A DNA stretch of 14,828 nt. Origin: an uncultured Clostridia bacterium. GTDB lineage: Bacteria > Bacillota > Clostridia > TANB77 > CAG-508. This document shows, in pieces, positions 6,307 through 13,949 of the stretch. Numbering within the stretch: position 1 is the first letter of the stretch; every line of letters starts with the position of its first letter. The DNA lies in NCBI GenBank assembly GCA_934167365.1, contig CAKPKU010000042.1:1-14828 (forward strand), written 5' to 3'. The notes beneath the pieces are model-generated. The model worked only from the letters and a program-made list of their open reading frames with translations, did no database searches and was not told where the DNA came from. The translations under genes were made by a program, and so were the position numbers.

Positions 6307-7180
6307 GCCATTCTTCTATGTATTTTTTTGAAATATTTAGTGACCCTAATCCAATACCAATATCAATATTTGGTTTCTTTTCTCCATGAAAATCACTTCC
6401 ACCACTTATAAATAATTTATTTTCTCTTGCATAATTAACAAGAACATTACTTCTATTATTAGATTCAGATGATGGATGGAAACATTCTATACCATCTAGT
6501 TTTTCTTCAGCCAATAATTGACCAATAAAATCAATCGTATTTTCAATTCTATATTCAAATGGATGTGCTAAAAATGCTAATCCTCCAGCTTTATGTATTA
6601 TATTTACTACATCCTTATACATTGGTTTAGGAGTAACATCATTTCCTGTATAATATTCACTATCAGGATTCATTAATCCTTTTCTAATAAATGTATTTAA
6701 CGATTCATATAATTCCCCTAGTATTTCGCTATTTTCTTTATGACTTAATAACTCTTTTCCGATATATACTGTTATATAATCTGTTAGAGGAATATCAATT
6801 TTGAATTTATTTTCATCGTATATAAGACCTTTTTTATCACATATATCTAATAATTTCTTCTTAGATGTTTCTTGTTGTTTTCTTAAGATTTCTTCGGAGA
6901 AAAATTGATTAGACCATTCGTTTATTATCTCAGTATTTTTTATATTATAGCCTAATATTTCTATTTTTTTACCTTTAAATTCGGCATTCATCTCTACGCC
7001 TTTTATTATTTTTCCACTAAATATTTTATTATTTCTTATACTTTTATCATCATAAGCTTTACAAGTATTATGATCTGTTATAGAAATATATTCTAATTTT
7101 TTATTCTCACACTTTATTAAAACTTCTTCTAATGACTTATCTCCATCAGAATAAGTCGTATGGATATGCATATCTACCAT
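6302..7180 (-). CDS. PHP-domain metal-dependent phosphoesterase
   Basis: 292 residues from the chosen start. The PHP superfamily hydrolyses phosphoester bonds using a cluster of metal ions. All expected ligand motifs are present in order: HIHTTYSDG at the N-terminus, TDHN, a GVEMNAEF glutamate, AHPFEY and C-terminal GGSDFHG. The layout, with a helical insertion between the E and AHP motifs, resembles stand-alone family members such as RNase AM/YciV (trpH-like), which act on 3',5'-bisphosphates or RNA 5' ends. The substrate here is unknown. I chose the ATG at 7180 because GGGAG stands about nine bases before it; the in-frame ATG at 7189 abuts that site with no spacing. The gene lies in the accessory island between the restriction-modification pair and a dead nuclease. 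Confidence 0.88.
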   Translation of the reverse strand: MVDMHIHTTYSDGDKSLEEVLIKCENKKLEYISITDHNTCKAYDDKSIRNNKIFSGKIIKGVEMNAEFKGKKIEILGYNIKNTEIINEWSNQFFSEEILRKQQETSKKKLLDICDKKGLIYDENKFKIDIPLTDYITVYIGKELLSHKENSEILGELYESLNTFIRKGLMNPDSEYYTGNDVTPKPMYKDVVNIIHKAGGLAFLAHPFEYRIENTIDFIGQLLAEEKLDGIECFHPSSESNNRSNVLVNYARENKLFISGGSDFHGEKKPNIDIGIGLGSLNISKKYIEEWQ

Positions 7181-7349
7181 AGCTCTCATCTCCCAACTTA
7201 TCTATAACTATTTATCTTGGTTATTCTTATTTTCAAAATTTTGTACATTTTTATATTGACATTAATAAAACACAAAATTCACACATCTCAGTTTGTTTTT
7301 CTGCATTAATTTTCTTTGTAATATATATTATATTTTACATGAAATAACT

Positions 7350-7388
7350 AAAAAACAAGACTACAAGGTTAAAAATCTTGTAATCTTG
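7350..7388 (-). terminator. Terminator of the restriction-modification operon
   Basis: On the minus strand a 12-bp stem (7377-7388 with 7356-7367, one G-U pair) closes a 9-base loop and is followed by six T's. It starts about 37 bases after the methylase stop codon. The rest of the gap down to the PHP gene (7190-7349) contains AT-rich sequence with only weak promoter-like matches. Confidence 0.8.
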
Positions 7389-7424
7389 CATTTGCTTTAC
7401 ATGTATTTAACTTTTTACTTGACA

Positions 7425-8309
7425 TTATTGTTGATTATAAGTATTAAATTTATAACCATTTTCAATTGGTGTATAATTTATTAAAAGTGCTTCCATCATT
7501 GGGCTTCTATTAGTTTCTCTAGCACCAACAAAATAAAAATGTTCTTTATTAATCTTATTGCAAAAATTCCAAATTTTATCTATATATTCATTCTTTCTAT
7601 ATTCATTATAATCCCATGTAGAAATCATAAATTTTTTATTTGATTCTTGTAATGATTCTTTTAGATTTTTTTCTGATTTTTCATCCCAACTATCATAATA
7701 ATCTACATGTCTTCCAATATAAGGTGGATCACAATATACAAAAGATTTTTCTGGTGCTTCTGATATTGCCTTTTCAAAAGACTGGCATTTAAATTCCCAA
7801 TTGTTATTTTTTATTAATTCTTCCACATATGCAACCTGATTTACTATTTTAGTAATGTATGCTTTAGAAAATCTCTTTGGTTTATGTCCATATGGTACAT
7901 TAAACTTATAATCTTTATTAAATCTTATCATTCCATTAAAACATGATCTATTTAAAAATAAAAAATCTAAAGGATTGTGATTTTCATTAAATCTATTTCT
8001 TACCTCATAATAATAAGCATCATCCAATTCTTCAAGCTTTTTTCCTTCTTTTTCTAGAAATTCTCTTACCTTATAAGATGTAATTTCTCCTAATTTTATT
8101 TGATTATAAAAATTAATAATATGCGGATTTGTATCAGAAAATATTGCCTTATTGGGTTTAATATTAAAACCTACCACTCCAGACCCCATAAAAGGTTCAA
8201 TCCATGTTGTATCCTCATCAATTATTATGTTCTGTTTTATAATCGGTACAATTTTAGTTTTAATTCCCTGTATTTTTATTGGAGGAACATATACTTTTTC
8301 ATTACTCAT
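7425..8309 (-). CDS. D12-class DNA adenine-N6 methyltransferase, M.EcoRV-like
   Basis: Methylates adenine in the recognition site of its partner nuclease and so protects host DNA. 294 residues, the usual size for this alpha-class. The SAM-binding motif EPFMGSGVVGFN is at residues 38-49 and the catalytic DPPY is at 194-197, within CDPPYIGRHVDYY. The N-terminal YVPPIKIQGIKTKIVP, the DTNPHIINFYN segment, PLDFLFLNRSCFNGMIRF and the C-terminal NRSPMMEAL match what I recall of M.EcoRV, which methylates the first A of GATATC. That specificity is inferred from resemblance and from the EcoRV-like neighbour. The gene starts one base after the nuclease stop codon, behind AAGGA, so the pair is translationally coupled. 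A terminator follows. Confidence 0.93.
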   Translation of the reverse strand: MSNEKVYVPPIKIQGIKTKIVPIIKQNIIIDEDTTWIEPFMGSGVVGFNIKPNKAIFSDTNPHIINFYNQIKLGEITSYKVREFLEKEGKKLEELDDAYYYEVRNRFNENHNPLDFLFLNRSCFNGMIRFNKDYKFNVPYGHKPKRFSKAYITKIVNQVAYVEELIKNNNWEFKCQSFEKAISEAPEKSFVYCDPPYIGRHVDYYDSWDEKSEKNLKESLQESNKKFMISTWDYNEYRKNEYIDKIWNFCNKINKEHFYFVGARETNRSPMMEALLINYTPIENGYKFNTYNQQ

Positions 8310-8310
8310 A

Positions 8311-9153
8311 TTACAGTCCTTTCTTCTTTGATGCTTTAGGATTATTCATACTTAGTGGTAACCTTCTATATTCAAGATACTCTTGGAATGATGATAGCTT
8401 TTTATTCTTGCCATTTTTATCTAATATCTCCATTTTACCATAATTTGACCAATATCCATCAAAATATTCTTCTCCAGCTTTAGCAAACACACCATTTCCA
8501 GAAATTATATCATCAATTTTTTGAATACTTCCTATATTAGCAGTATTTCCACTGCCACCTTTATCACTTGCTATTTTCCATTTTTCTTCAGCAAAAAATG
8601 TAAAATTCTTTATAACAGCCGGTATTTTATCCACGTTATCTATATTATATATTTTTGTTTCTTCTAGCTTATTTAAAACGGCTCTAGAATATATTATTCC
8701 AACACAAAAATGTCCACAATATTCATTATATGGATATTGTATATTTTTACTACTATCTCTATTAATAAAATATTCACCATGTGAGCCTAAAGTAAATCCA
8801 TTGCAAAATCCTGGATATTCCTCATCTCTATATGTAGTCTTTAAATCAACAGCAAATTTTATATCTTTATTTGTTTTATTAACAAAAGTTAAATCTGGAT
8901 ACCAATTTTGATATGTTGCCAATTCAATTTCATACCCAATCTGCTCAGCAAAAGCTAAAAAATATGGAAATAAATGTAATTCTAATACTTTAGATACAAT
9001 TTTAGTATCAGATGAAATTGTATAAATATTTTTGAATATATCAATAAAACCTCTTATTGTCCACTCTCCATTTTGTGAAATTCGATCAGCTAATATGCTT
9101 GTAAATTCTTTTAACTCAATTAAAAACTTGTCTTTTTCTTTTATATATTTCAT
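8311..9153 (-). CDS. EcoRV-like type II restriction endonuclease
   Basis: 280 residues, about 35 longer than EcoRV, mostly at the N-terminus and in a small insertion after the active site. Active-site residues match EcoRV in order: Glu58 in KVLELH (Glu45 in EcoRV), Asp87 in NWYPDLTF (Asp74), and Asp103 and Lys105 in VDLKTTY (Asp90, Lys92). The Q-loop QN pair before YPD (residues 82-83) is kept. The DNA-reading R-loop is GGSGNTANIGSI (199-210), against GSGNTTNIGSI in EcoRV. The base-contacting Gly, Gly, Asn, Thr are all conserved, with only Thr187 changed to Ala. The enzyme is therefore expected to cut GATATC as a dimer. The start follows GGTGAG six bases upstream and a TATAAT element. The methylase gene follows after one base. 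No controller-protein gene is present. Confidence 0.93.
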   Translation of the reverse strand: MKYIKEKDKFLIELKEFTSILADRISQNGEWTIRGFIDIFKNIYTISSDTKIVSKVLELHLFPYFLAFAEQIGYEIELATYQNWYPDLTFVNKTNKDIKFAVDLKTTYRDEEYPGFCNGFTLGSHGEYFINRDSSKNIQYPYNEYCGHFCVGIIYSRAVLNKLEETKIYNIDNVDKIPAVIKNFTFFAEEKWKIASDKGGSGNTANIGSIQKIDDIISGNGVFAKAGEEYFDGYWSNYGKMEILDKNGKNKKLSSFQEYLEYRRLPLSMNNPKASKKKGL

Positions 9154-9174
9154 AAATCTCTCACCTTCTTTAAC

Positions 9175-9180
9175 ATTATA
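9175..9180 (-). promoter_or_regulatory. -10 element of the restriction-modification operon
   Basis: A consensus TATAAT lies about 22 bases before the endonuclease start codon. No good -35 sits at 17 bases; TTGCAG is present at 15. Transcription would begin close to the GGTGAG ribosome binding site, leaving a very short leader. The near-absence of a -35 could mean weak or regulated expression. Confidence 0.45.
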
Positions 9181-9211
9181 TATTTATTCAACAAACTGCA
9201 AATAGAAAACT

Positions 9212-9247
9212 AAAGATACATCATTTACAAAAAAACAATGTATCTTT
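9212..9247 (-). terminator. Hairpin between secA and the endonuclease gene, likely secA terminator
   Basis: A perfect 10-bp stem (AAAGATACAT with ATGTATCTTT) closes a 16-base loop. On the minus strand the stem is followed by the T-rich AGTTTTCTATTT, not a clean T-run, so termination may be partial. It lies about 100 bases after the secA stop and upstream of the operon's -10 element. Confidence 0.45.
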
Positions 9248-9272
9248 TAAGTCTTTCATTCAATTATAAGAA

Positions 9273-9292
9273 TGTATCTAATTTGTATCTAA
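9273..9292. repeat. Tandem nine-base repeat TGTATCTAA
   Basis: Two exact copies (9273-9281 and 9284-9292) separated by two bases. The shared TGTATCT core recurs at 9239-9245 and, inverted, at 9214-9220 within the hairpin. Four copies within 80 bases upstream of the nuclease gene suggest either a binding site array or duplication debris at the insertion edge. Confidence 0.4.
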
Positions 9293-9343
9293 AAGCATTT
9301 TTCTTCCATTTTTCATTTTTATAAATCTGCCAACTCCTTGATA

Positions 9344-12106
9344 CTACTGATTTCTTCCGCAACAGTTTTTATATTTTTTTCCACTTCCACATGGACATGG
9401 ATCATTTCTTCCTACTTTTGGACCATCTTTAACTACTGTTTTATTAAGTCCACCTTCTTTTGGTGTGATTTTCCCATCTACCAAATTAATAGCTGTATCT
9501 TCTAATCCTGCTCCTGTTATTTCAGCTGTTTCTTTTCTTTGTACATTTTCTTCTTTCTTTTGAACGTTTAACATTATTTTTGAAACATCATCTTTTAAGT
9601 CTTCAATCATAGTATCAAACATATCAGCACCTTCAAGTCTATATTGAACTACTGGATCTTTTTGACCATATGCACGAAGTCCTATACCATTTTTAAGCTC
9701 TTCCATATCATCTATATGATCCATCCATTTTTGGTCAACAACTTTTAATGTAACAACTCTTTCAAGCTCTCTCATATTTTCTGAACCAAATTCTGTTTCT
9801 TTATCTTCATATATTTTATGTGATTTTTCTTTTAATTCTTCTATAACATCTTGTGCTATTATTTTGTCTGTTTTAATTGAGTCTACTTCTTCTATTCCGA
9901 AAGAATTTTCAATATCTTGTAGTAATGCTTCTGTATTTACAACTTCGCCTTCTGATACATAGCTATTTACTAATCTTTCAATAGAATCATCTATCATTTT
10001 CATTATATTATCTTTTAAGTTTTCACCATCAAGAACTTGTTTTCTTTGATCATATATAATTTCTCTTTGAGAATTCATAACATCATCATATTGAAGTACA
10101 TGTTTACGTATACTGAAGTTTTTACCTTCTACTTTCTTTTGAGCATTTTCAACTGCATTTGATATAATTTTTGCATTTATTGGCATATCTTCTTCTGCTC
10201 CAAGTTTTTCGTATACTTTTACTATTTTATCTCCACCAAATATTTTCATTAGGTCATCATCTAGAGCTATATAAAATCTTGATTCACCTGGATCTCCTTG
10301 ACGTCCACTACGACCACGTAACTGGTTATCAATTCTTCGAGATTCATGTCTTTCTGTACCAATTATTTTTAAACCACCTGCTACAATAACTTTTTCTTTT
10401 TCCTCTTTGATTTTTTCTTCAAATTTATCTTTTAGCTCTTTATAATGTGCTCTTTCTTTTTTGATTTCTTCATTATCTGTTTCATAGTAAGTTGTTGCTT
10501 CTTCAACTTGCTCTGGAGTATATTTTTCCATTCTTAATTGTTGTTTTGCTAAATATTCACTATTTCCACCAAGCATAATATCTGTACCACGACCTGCCAT
10601 ATTTGTAGCAATTGTAACAGCACCATATTTACCTGCTTGAGCGATTATTTCTGCTTCTTTTTCATGTTGTTTAGCATTTAATACTTCATGTTTTATTCCT
10701 TCTTTTTGAAGCATTTTACTTAATTTTTCTGATTTTTCTATTGAAACTGTACCTATTAATACTGGTTGACCTTTTTGATGACTTTCTTTTACTTCTTTTA
10801 CAACAGCTCTGAATTTTCCTGCTTCGTTTTTATAAATAACATCATTGTTGTCAATTCTGATCATTGGTCTATTTGTTGGTATTTCTATAACATCTAACTT
10901 ATATATTTCTTGGAATTCTGCTTCTTCTGTTTTTGCTGTACCTGTCATTCCTGATAATTTTTCATACATTCTAAAGTAATTTTGGAATGTGATTGTTGCA
11001 AGTGTTTTTGATTCATCAGCAATTTTTACATGCTCTTTAGCTTCAATTGCTTGGTGTAATCCGTTATTATATCTTCTACCATACATAATACGACCAGTAA
11101 ATTCATCTACAATTAATACTTCTCCATTTTTTACGATATAGTCAATATCTTTTTTCATAATTCCATGTGCTCTTAATGCTTGGTTAACATTATGAACTAG
11201 CTCTGAATTCTCTAAATCGTTGAAATTTTCTAATCCAAATTCTGCTTCTGCTTTTTTTATACCTTTATCTGTTAATGTTGCTGATTTTGCCTTTAAATCT
11301 ACTATATAATCGTAGTTTTCATTATCTTCAGCTTGCTCTAAATTTTTTACATCTTCTTCAACTATAATTTTTGGAGTTAATTTTCTAACAAATGAATCTG
11401 CTTTTGAATATAAGTTTGAAGATTTATTTGCTCTACCTGAAATTATAAGTGGTGTACGAGCTTCATCTATTAAAATACTATCAATTTCATCGACAATGGC
11501 ATATTTTAATTTTCTTTGAACTAATTGCTCTTTATATATAACCATGTTGTCTCTTAAATAGTCAAATCCATACTCATTATTTGTTCCGTATGTTATGTCA
11601 CAATCATAGGCTTCTTTCTTTTCATTTGGTTTCATACCATTTACAATTATACCTACTGTTAATCCAAGGAATTTATATAGATTTCCCATCATTTCTCCTT
11701 GATATTTTGCTAAGTAGTCATTAACTGTTATGACATGAACACCTTCTCCTGTTAAAGCATTTAAATATGCTGGAAGTGTGGCAACTAAAGTTTTTCCTTC
11801 ACCTGTCTTCATTTCTGCAATTCTACCTTGATGTAATATAATACCACCTATTAATTGAACATCAAATGGTCTCATTCCTAAAACTCTGACAGCAGCTTCT
11901 CTTACAACAGCAAAAGCTTCAGGTAATAAATCGTCTAAAGTTTCTCCTTTTGCTAATCTATCCTTGAATTCTACTGTTTTATTTTGTAGCTCTGAATCAG
12001 TTAGTTTTTTCATAGAATCTTCTAAACCATTTATTTTATCTACTAATGGTCTAATTCTTTTTACTTCTTTTTCACTATAATTAAATAATTTTTTGATTAT
12101 ACCCAT
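9344..12106 (-). CDS. secA: Preprotein translocase ATPase SecA
   Basis: Drives secretory proteins through the SecYEG channel by ATP hydrolysis at the inner face of the membrane. 920 residues, within the normal range. The N-terminus MGIIKKLFNYSEKE is typical. Walker A is TGEGKT (101-106) and the DEAD-type Walker B is DEID (206-209). Further motifs include MSGMTGTA, NMAGRGTDI and GRSGRQGDPG in the second motor domain. The C-terminus carries the zinc-binding SEC-C motif CPCGSGKKYKNCC (904-916), used to contact SecB or ribosomes. The gene has GGGAG about ten bases before the ATG and a good promoter upstream. In many Firmicutes prfB follows secA directly; here about 6.4 kb of other genes separate them. 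Confidence 0.98.
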   Translation of the reverse strand: MGIIKKLFNYSEKEVKRIRPLVDKINGLEDSMKKLTDSELQNKTVEFKDRLAKGETLDDLLPEAFAVVREAAVRVLGMRPFDVQLIGGIILHQGRIAEMKTGEGKTLVATLPAYLNALTGEGVHVITVNDYLAKYQGEMMGNLYKFLGLTVGIIVNGMKPNEKKEAYDCDITYGTNNEYGFDYLRDNMVIYKEQLVQRKLKYAIVDEIDSILIDEARTPLIISGRANKSSNLYSKADSFVRKLTPKIIVEEDVKNLEQAEDNENYDYIVDLKAKSATLTDKGIKKAEAEFGLENFNDLENSELVHNVNQALRAHGIMKKDIDYIVKNGEVLIVDEFTGRIMYGRRYNNGLHQAIEAKEHVKIADESKTLATITFQNYFRMYEKLSGMTGTAKTEEAEFQEIYKLDVIEIPTNRPMIRIDNNDVIYKNEAGKFRAVVKEVKESHQKGQPVLIGTVSIEKSEKLSKMLQKEGIKHEVLNAKQHEKEAEIIAQAGKYGAVTIATNMAGRGTDIMLGGNSEYLAKQQLRMEKYTPEQVEEATTYYETDNEEIKKERAHYKELKDKFEEKIKEEKEKVIVAGGLKIIGTERHESRRIDNQLRGRSGRQGDPGESRFYIALDDDLMKIFGGDKIVKVYEKLGAEEDMPINAKIISNAVENAQKKVEGKNFSIRKHVLQYDDVMNSQREIIYDQRKQVLDGENLKDNIMKMIDDSIERLVNSYVSEGEVVNTEALLQDIENSFGIEEVDSIKTDKIIAQDVIEELKEKSHKIYEDKETEFGSENMRELERVVTLKVVDQKWMDHIDDMEELKNGIGLRAYGQKDPVVQYRLEGADMFDTMIEDLKDDVSKIMLNVQKKEENVQRKETAEITGAGLEDTAINLVDGKITPKEGGLNKTVVKDGPKVGRNDPCPCGSGKKYKNCCGRNQ

Positions 12107-12158
12107 TATTTTTTATCTCCCTTTCTGTCTTGTGTGTCTTAAGTTTTTATCTTTCTGT

Positions 12159-12187
12159 ACTATATCACTAATTACGTTTTTTAGCAA
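12159..12187 (-). promoter_or_regulatory. secA promoter
   Basis: TTGCTA (12182-12187), 17 bases, TATAGT (12159-12164, 5 of 6). Transcription would start near 12152, about 45 bases before the secA ATG. It lies in the divergent region shared with the plus-strand gene, for which I find no equally convincing promoter. Confidence 0.6.
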
Positions 12188-12255
12188 CAGAAATCATATT
12201 TTTTTTGATTTAAACATAAAATTAATTAAAAATCAATATTTCGAGAGGTATTTTT

Positions 12256-12804
12256 ATGTTTATATGTAATATACAATTAAAAAAAGCTAAAATAATCAAA
12301 TATTTTTTGTTGATTTTTATTGCTCTTATTGTTTCAATATTAGTTATGGTTTATTCATGTAGAAAAACTAATACAAAAAATCAAGTTACAGATGATGTAC
12401 CACAAACTGAATTTGCAGAAATTTCACAAGAAAATTATACAAATATATTGAAAGATAGTCACGAAAATATCGACATGTATTGTGGCAAAAAAATTAAGTT
12501 TACTGGTTTTGTATATAGGCTTTATGATTTTACAGATACCCAATTTGTTTTAGCAAGAGAAATGATTATTTCCGCCTCAGATACTCAGGCCAAGTCTGTT
12601 GTTGTTGGCTTTCTTAGTGATTATAGTTTAGCAACTTCTTTTGCCGATGGGACTTGGGTTGAAGTTGAAGCAACTATTGAAAAGGGCTATTATCATTCAG
12701 ATATTCCTATATTAAATATTTCATCAATGAAACAAGTAGAATGTCCTGATAATCCATATGTGTATCCTCCTGATAAAGGTTACGTACAAACTGAAAGCTT
12801 ATAA
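12256..12804 (+). CDS. Membrane-anchored DUF1980/YcgQ-domain protein
   Basis: The only gene on the plus strand. 182 residues: a basic N-terminus, one hydrophobic helix (about 16-33), then an extracellular domain. YSC at 33-35 is a poor lipobox, so either a lipid anchor or a simple membrane anchor is possible. The domain contains YCGKKIKFTGFVY, FVLARE and DGTWVEVEATIEKGYYH, then a PYVYPPDKGYV tail. This is the C-terminal domain seen in TIGR03943 (YcgQ-type) proteins, which accompany YraQ-type permeases; here it stands alone. The CCxAD cysteine motif of classical members is replaced by SASDTQ, so a metal or redox role may be lost. AGAGG lies seven bases before the ATG. It diverges from secA and ends at a strong bidirectional terminator. 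Function unknown. Confidence 0.78.
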   Translation: MFICNIQLKKAKIIKYFLLIFIALIVSILVMVYSCRKTNTKNQVTDDVPQTEFAEISQENYTNILKDSHENIDMYCGKKIKFTGFVYRLYDFTDTQFVLAREMIISASDTQAKSVVVGFLSDYSLATSFADGTWVEVEATIEKGYYHSDIPILNISSMKQVECPDNPYVYPPDKGYVQTESL

Positions 12805-12825
12805 TTAAGTAATATTCTTAATAAC

Positions 12826-12891
12826 AAAAAATGAGAATATATAAATTGAAGTAACTTTCAAATTTTCACTTCAAATATATTCTCATTTTTT
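12826..12891. terminator. Long bidirectional terminator between convergent genes
   Basis: An exact 17-bp outer stem (12826-12842 with 12875-12891) is continued by a 7-bp inner stem (TTGAAGT with ACTTCAA) after a three-base bulge, around a 15-base loop. The outer stem ends in six A's on one side and six or more T's on the other, so it works for both the plus-strand gene and the nucleosidase-like gene, whose stop codon it touches. Confidence 0.9.
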
Positions 12892-13481
12892 TATAAATCT
12901 AAAAATTTCAAACAGCTAGATAATTCAAATACATTTTCATTATTTTCTGTATTATCATAATAATCATTTAAACTTAAATTATCACTTACTTTTTTTAATG
13001 ACATTACTGGTATTTTAAACATATCTCCAATTATAACTATTGAATGTAACTCCATATCAAATGCTATGTGACCAGTTAAATCAGTTTTTGTTACAAAACT
13101 TTCCGCTGAATAGCATTCTACTTTTTGTATTTCTGTATTTTTTATTAGCTCTAGCTCTTGATTTCCATAGTCTAGGAAACTGTATTTTTCTTCTCCTGGT
13201 ATATTCCATTCATAATTATATGATTTAGTTATGTTTACCCATTTTCCTATTTTTATATCTGTTGAACCTGCATATCCTATGTTTACAATTAAATCTGGTT
13301 TAATATTTTCACATAAGTATTTGGTTAAATTTATTGCTGTTTTTTGTTTTCCTACTCCTGAAATAAGCAATGAAATGTTTTCTCTTCTAAATATGCTTTC
13401 ATTTATTTTTTTCATATTTAGTTTTTCAGCTATTGTTTTAGATTCTTTTTCCATTGCACATATTATTAATATTTCTTTCAT
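12891..13481 (-). CDS. MTA/SAH nucleosidase-like protein (nucleoside phosphorylase fold)
   Basis: 196 residues, shorter than the usual 230 or so for this family. Motifs of 5'-methylthioadenosine/S-adenosylhomocysteine nucleosidase appear in order: AMEKE near the N-terminus with the catalytic acid at Glu13, SGVGKQKTA (41-49), VNIGYAGS (66-73), FDMELHS (141-147, in place of the VEMEA ribose-binding motif) and KKVSDN (163-168) with the base-protonating Asp167. The catalytic set is thus present, while the substrate-binding segments differ. It may cleave MTA/SAH or a related nucleoside such as futalosine. GGGAG lies six bases before the ATG and the gap to mrnC is 12 bases, so the two are co-transcribed. 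The terminator at 12826-12891 closes the operon. Confidence 0.75.
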   Translation of the reverse strand: MKEILIICAMEKESKTIAEKLNMKKINESIFRRENISLLISGVGKQKTAINLTKYLCENIKPDLIVNIGYAGSTDIKIGKWVNITKSYNYEWNIPGEEKYSFLDYGNQELELIKNTEIQKVECYSAESFVTKTDLTGHIAFDMELHSIVIIGDMFKIPVMSLKKVSDNLSLNDYYDNTENNENVFELSSCLKFLDL

Positions 13482-13493
13482 TTAATTCTCCCT

Positions 13494-13895
13494 TTATTGC
13501 TCTTTACACATTTTAAAAATTTCTTTTAATCTTTCATCTTGTTTTGTTAAATACAAATAACCTATTAAACCTTCAAATGCTGTTGAATACATGTAGTCTG
13601 CTGGATCTGCATTTTTTGGTAAATGATGATTTTCTGCATTTCTTCCTCTTCTTACTATTTCAATCTCTTTTTCTGTTAAATTTTCTTCTATTCTTTTTAA
13701 TATATCTGCTTGAGCTTTTGCTTTTACATATTTTATTGTTTCAATATGTAGTTTATGAGGTTTTAATTTCGTTTTATTTACTAAATCTGTTCTTATATAT
13801 AATTCATATATACAATCTCCAACATATGCCCATGTTAATGGAGATAACATATTTACTTCTTCTTTGGGCTTTGTTCTTTCTATTAAATCTTCCAA
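13494..13895 (-). CDS. mrnC: Mini-ribonuclease III, 23S rRNA maturation
   Basis: Trims the 3' and 5' ends of 23S rRNA precursor as a dimer. 133 residues form one RNase III catalytic domain without the double-stranded RNA-binding domain, which defines this family. The signature TWAYVGDCIYELYIR carries the metal-binding Asp27 and Glu31, and TAFEGLIGYLYL carries Glu108. KPHKLH, RGRNAEN and PADYMYSTAFE are family blocks. The start is TTG at 13893-13895, chosen because a full AAAGGAGG stands five bases before it; the first in-frame ATG, 15 codons later, has no comparable site and would cut the domain's first helix. It lies between rbgA and the nucleosidase-like gene, with rbgA linking it to 50S ribosome maturation. 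Confidence 0.93.
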   Translation of the reverse strand: MEDLIERTKPKEEVNMLSPLTWAYVGDCIYELYIRTDLVNKTKLKPHKLHIETIKYVKAKAQADILKRIEENLTEKEIEIVRRGRNAENHHLPKNADPADYMYSTAFEGLIGYLYLTKQDERLKEIFKMCKEQ

Positions 13896-13949
13896 TATTT
13901 CCTCCTTTTAATTTTAGCCTTTTTATAAATTATTAAATTATTTATTATT

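Noticed and set aside
7419..7447. Plus-strand TTGACA and TATTAA at 17-base spacing
   Set aside because: Good match by sequence, but it would fire into the antisense of the methylase gene with no plus-strand gene downstream; chance is likely in such AT-rich DNA. An antisense RNA cannot be excluded.
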